Source: JANRKF01 sp964518725 (lineage in GTDB: Bacteria > Pseudomonadota > Alphaproteobacteria > Rickettsiales > SXRF01). From it: a stretch of DNA of 27,261 nt. Location: NCBI GenBank assembly GCA_964518725.1, contig CAZFKP010000026.1:1-27261 (forward strand), written 5' to 3'. The notes beneath the pieces are model-generated. The model searched no databases. It was not told the DNA's origin and saw only the letters and a list, made by a program, of their open reading frames with translations. The position numbers and the translations under genes are program-made. Shown here piece after piece: positions 26,382-27,261 of the stretch (positions are counted from its first letter, which is position 1; each line of letters starts with the position of its first letter).

Positions 26382-26400
26382 CAACCACTACGTGTGGTTG
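26382..26400. promoter_or_regulatory. Inverted repeat CAACCAC-N5-GTGGTTG before the XRE gene
   Basis: Perfect 7-bp arms with a 5-base centre, ending 26 bp before the probable XRE start at 26427. Likely the operator at which the XRE protein represses its own gene; this is inferred from position. Confidence 0.5.
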
Positions 26401-26426
26401 CAGGGGGGTGTCAGCACACAATTAAT

Positions 26427-26681
26427 ATGAGAAACAAACGCGCCAGACTAGTCCTACAAGAAACTATCCGACTGCTCAAGAACCTGAGAACCGAGAAAGA
26501 AATCTCACACGCGACGCTTGCGGCGAAGGCTGGCATTAGCCGACCCGCCATTAGCCATATTGAAAGCGGAAAGCGTAACCCCACGCTGTTGATGGCCATA
26601 AAACTTGCCCAAGGGCTTGATACAGAACTTTCATCACTGATCCGCGAAGCAGAAAGAAAAGCTCCCGGAGACCAAGGCTAG
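26427..26681 (+). CDS. Small XRE-family HTH transcriptional regulator
   Basis: An 84-aa Cro/CI-type DNA-binding protein, a single helix-turn-helix domain: LRTEKEISHATLAAKAGISRP contains helices 1-3, and the recognition helix lies in SRPAISHIESGKRNPT. There is no sensor or toxin-antitoxin partner beside it. The frame opens at GTG 26394, but the ATG at 26427 gives the normal length. No close Shine-Dalgarno is visible. A 7-bp-arm palindrome lies just upstream. It is convergent with the following gene, 3 bp apart. Confidence 0.85.
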   Translation: MRNKRARLVLQETIRLLKNLRTEKEISHATLAAKAGISRPAISHIESGKRNPTLLMAIKLAQGLDTELSSLIREAERKAPGDQG

Positions 26682-26684
26682 CAA

Positions 26685-27261
26685 TCACGCGCTACCGAGC
26701 TTTTCTTTCTTCACAACACACGGATAGCAGAATTTCACCTCGTGCCGCGCCGATGCCAGAAGCGGCCACGGCCCCACCGCCGGATCTTTGTCATAAAGCG
26801 CGGCGGACTTGCTGAAAAAGATGCCTGCCGCCGCCTGCGGCGCAGTAAGCGTCGCGCCACCCGGCACGCATACCGCGACCACGGCACCTTTCTTGATCTC
26901 TTCCATTTCATCGTACTGGTAGACAGCATAGGCCAGCTCACCTGCCGGCTGCACAATAAACTGCATGATGGTCTGCACCTGATAGCCACCACCTTTTTTC
27001 TTTACAATCACACGGTCGGAGCGAGTCGGGATCGCCTCCGCCGAACGGCATGGCAGCACCATGAAAATCTTGTCTTCATCATGGATGGTTCCTTCGACCA
27101 CAAGGTCGCCATACGTCCATTTCGGCTGCACATGGTAGCAGTCGAACGTGCCGGTTTCTTTTTTGGCCGTATAAGGCGTGGCCTTGCTGGCGCCGATCGT
27201 ATGCAGGAAGGCCTGCGTGAACATGGCGGCAAAAAGCGGTGCGTCCTCGGTTTCATGGCGC
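26685..27261 (-). CDS. Hypothetical protein, 5' end outside window
   Basis: Not recognised. The frame is open from the stop at 26685 to the window edge, giving at least 192 residues; an internal ATG lies at 27224, but the coding-like text upstream (HETEDAPLFAAMFTQAF) suggests that the true start is beyond the window. Visible features: a mixed alpha/beta sequence with KWTYGDLVVEGTIHDEDKIF, PTRSDRVIVKKKGGGYQV, a VAVCVPGGATLTAPQAAAG segment, and a Lys-rich tail with CYPCVVKKEK. No signal peptide can be judged. Confidence 0.65.
   Translation of the reverse strand, partial: RHETEDAPLFAAMFTQAFLHTIGASKATPYTAKKETGTFDCYHVQPKWTYGDLVVEGTIHDEDKIFMVLPCRSAEAIPTRSDRVIVKKKGGGYQVQTIMQFIVQPAGELAYAVYQYDEMEEIKKGAVVAVCVPGGATLTAPQAAAGIFFSKSAALYDKDPAVGPWPLLASARHEVKFCYPCVVKKEKLGSA

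Larger units (their letters stand above)
26122..26426. promoter_or_regulatory. Divergent regulatory region between the Fnr-like and XRE genes
   Basis: 305 bp with three palindromes listed separately: GTAAC-N4-GTTAC, the Fnr-type box, and CAACCAC/GTGGTTG. No gene is seen here. The concentration of symmetrical sites between two regulator genes points to regulated divergent transcription. Confidence 0.6.

Overview
Kind of organism. The window reads as a chromosomal scaffold from an alphaproteobacterium of moderate GC content, probably a draft or metagenome assembly because it holds a run of exactly 100 Ns. The lineage call is an inference from gene order: miaA beside ilvB with serB divergent, and glyQ-glyS-ppdK in a row, are arrangements I associate with Alphaproteobacteria. 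A finer placement (for example a Micavibrio-like or Rhodospirillales-related group) is only a guess.

Left third (1-9128), core genome. A fragment of ilvB and complete miaA read leftward. serB reads rightward, and its start codon overlaps that of miaA. From about 8882 down to 1990 a leftward seven-gene run carries a 49-aa basic ORF, a 98-aa basic ORF, glyQ, panD, a 143-aa unknown, glyS and ppdK; several of these genes overlap or nearly touch. Next come two copies of a small hairpin and a tRNA-Thr(GGT).

Middle (9084-10106), integration scar. A 51-bp direct repeat starts in the tRNA anticodon loop and ends just past the CCA. Its second copy lies 666 bp downstream. This is the footprint of a tRNA-targeting integrated element, here only a short relic with one small ORF, a perfect 13-bp-arm palindrome and several nested inverted repeats, and no integrase.

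Right centre (10107-24685), secretion module. An exported WD40 beta-propeller protein precedes a giant RTX protein of roughly 2,900 residues. The giant protein has an N-terminal alpha/beta-hydrolase (lipase-like) domain with a GQSLG nucleophile motif, a hydrophobic segment, two long blocks of calcium-binding nonapeptides, an HCBP-related domain, an unrecognised domain, a GH114-like polygalactosaminidase domain, and an M10/serralysin-type C-terminal secretion domain. The assembly gap falls in the repeats near its C-terminus. A convergent tolC and a divergent ABC/HlyD pair complete a type I secretion system. The inferred picture is secretion of a two-enzyme giant protein that attacks lipids and a galactosamine-rich polymer. 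This is the most interesting system in the window.

Right end (24686-27261). Two small unknowns, a Crp/Fnr (DNR-like) regulator with a C-terminal cysteine cluster, a perfect TTGAC-N4-GTCAA box in its upstream region, a small XRE regulator, and a partial unknown gene running off the end.
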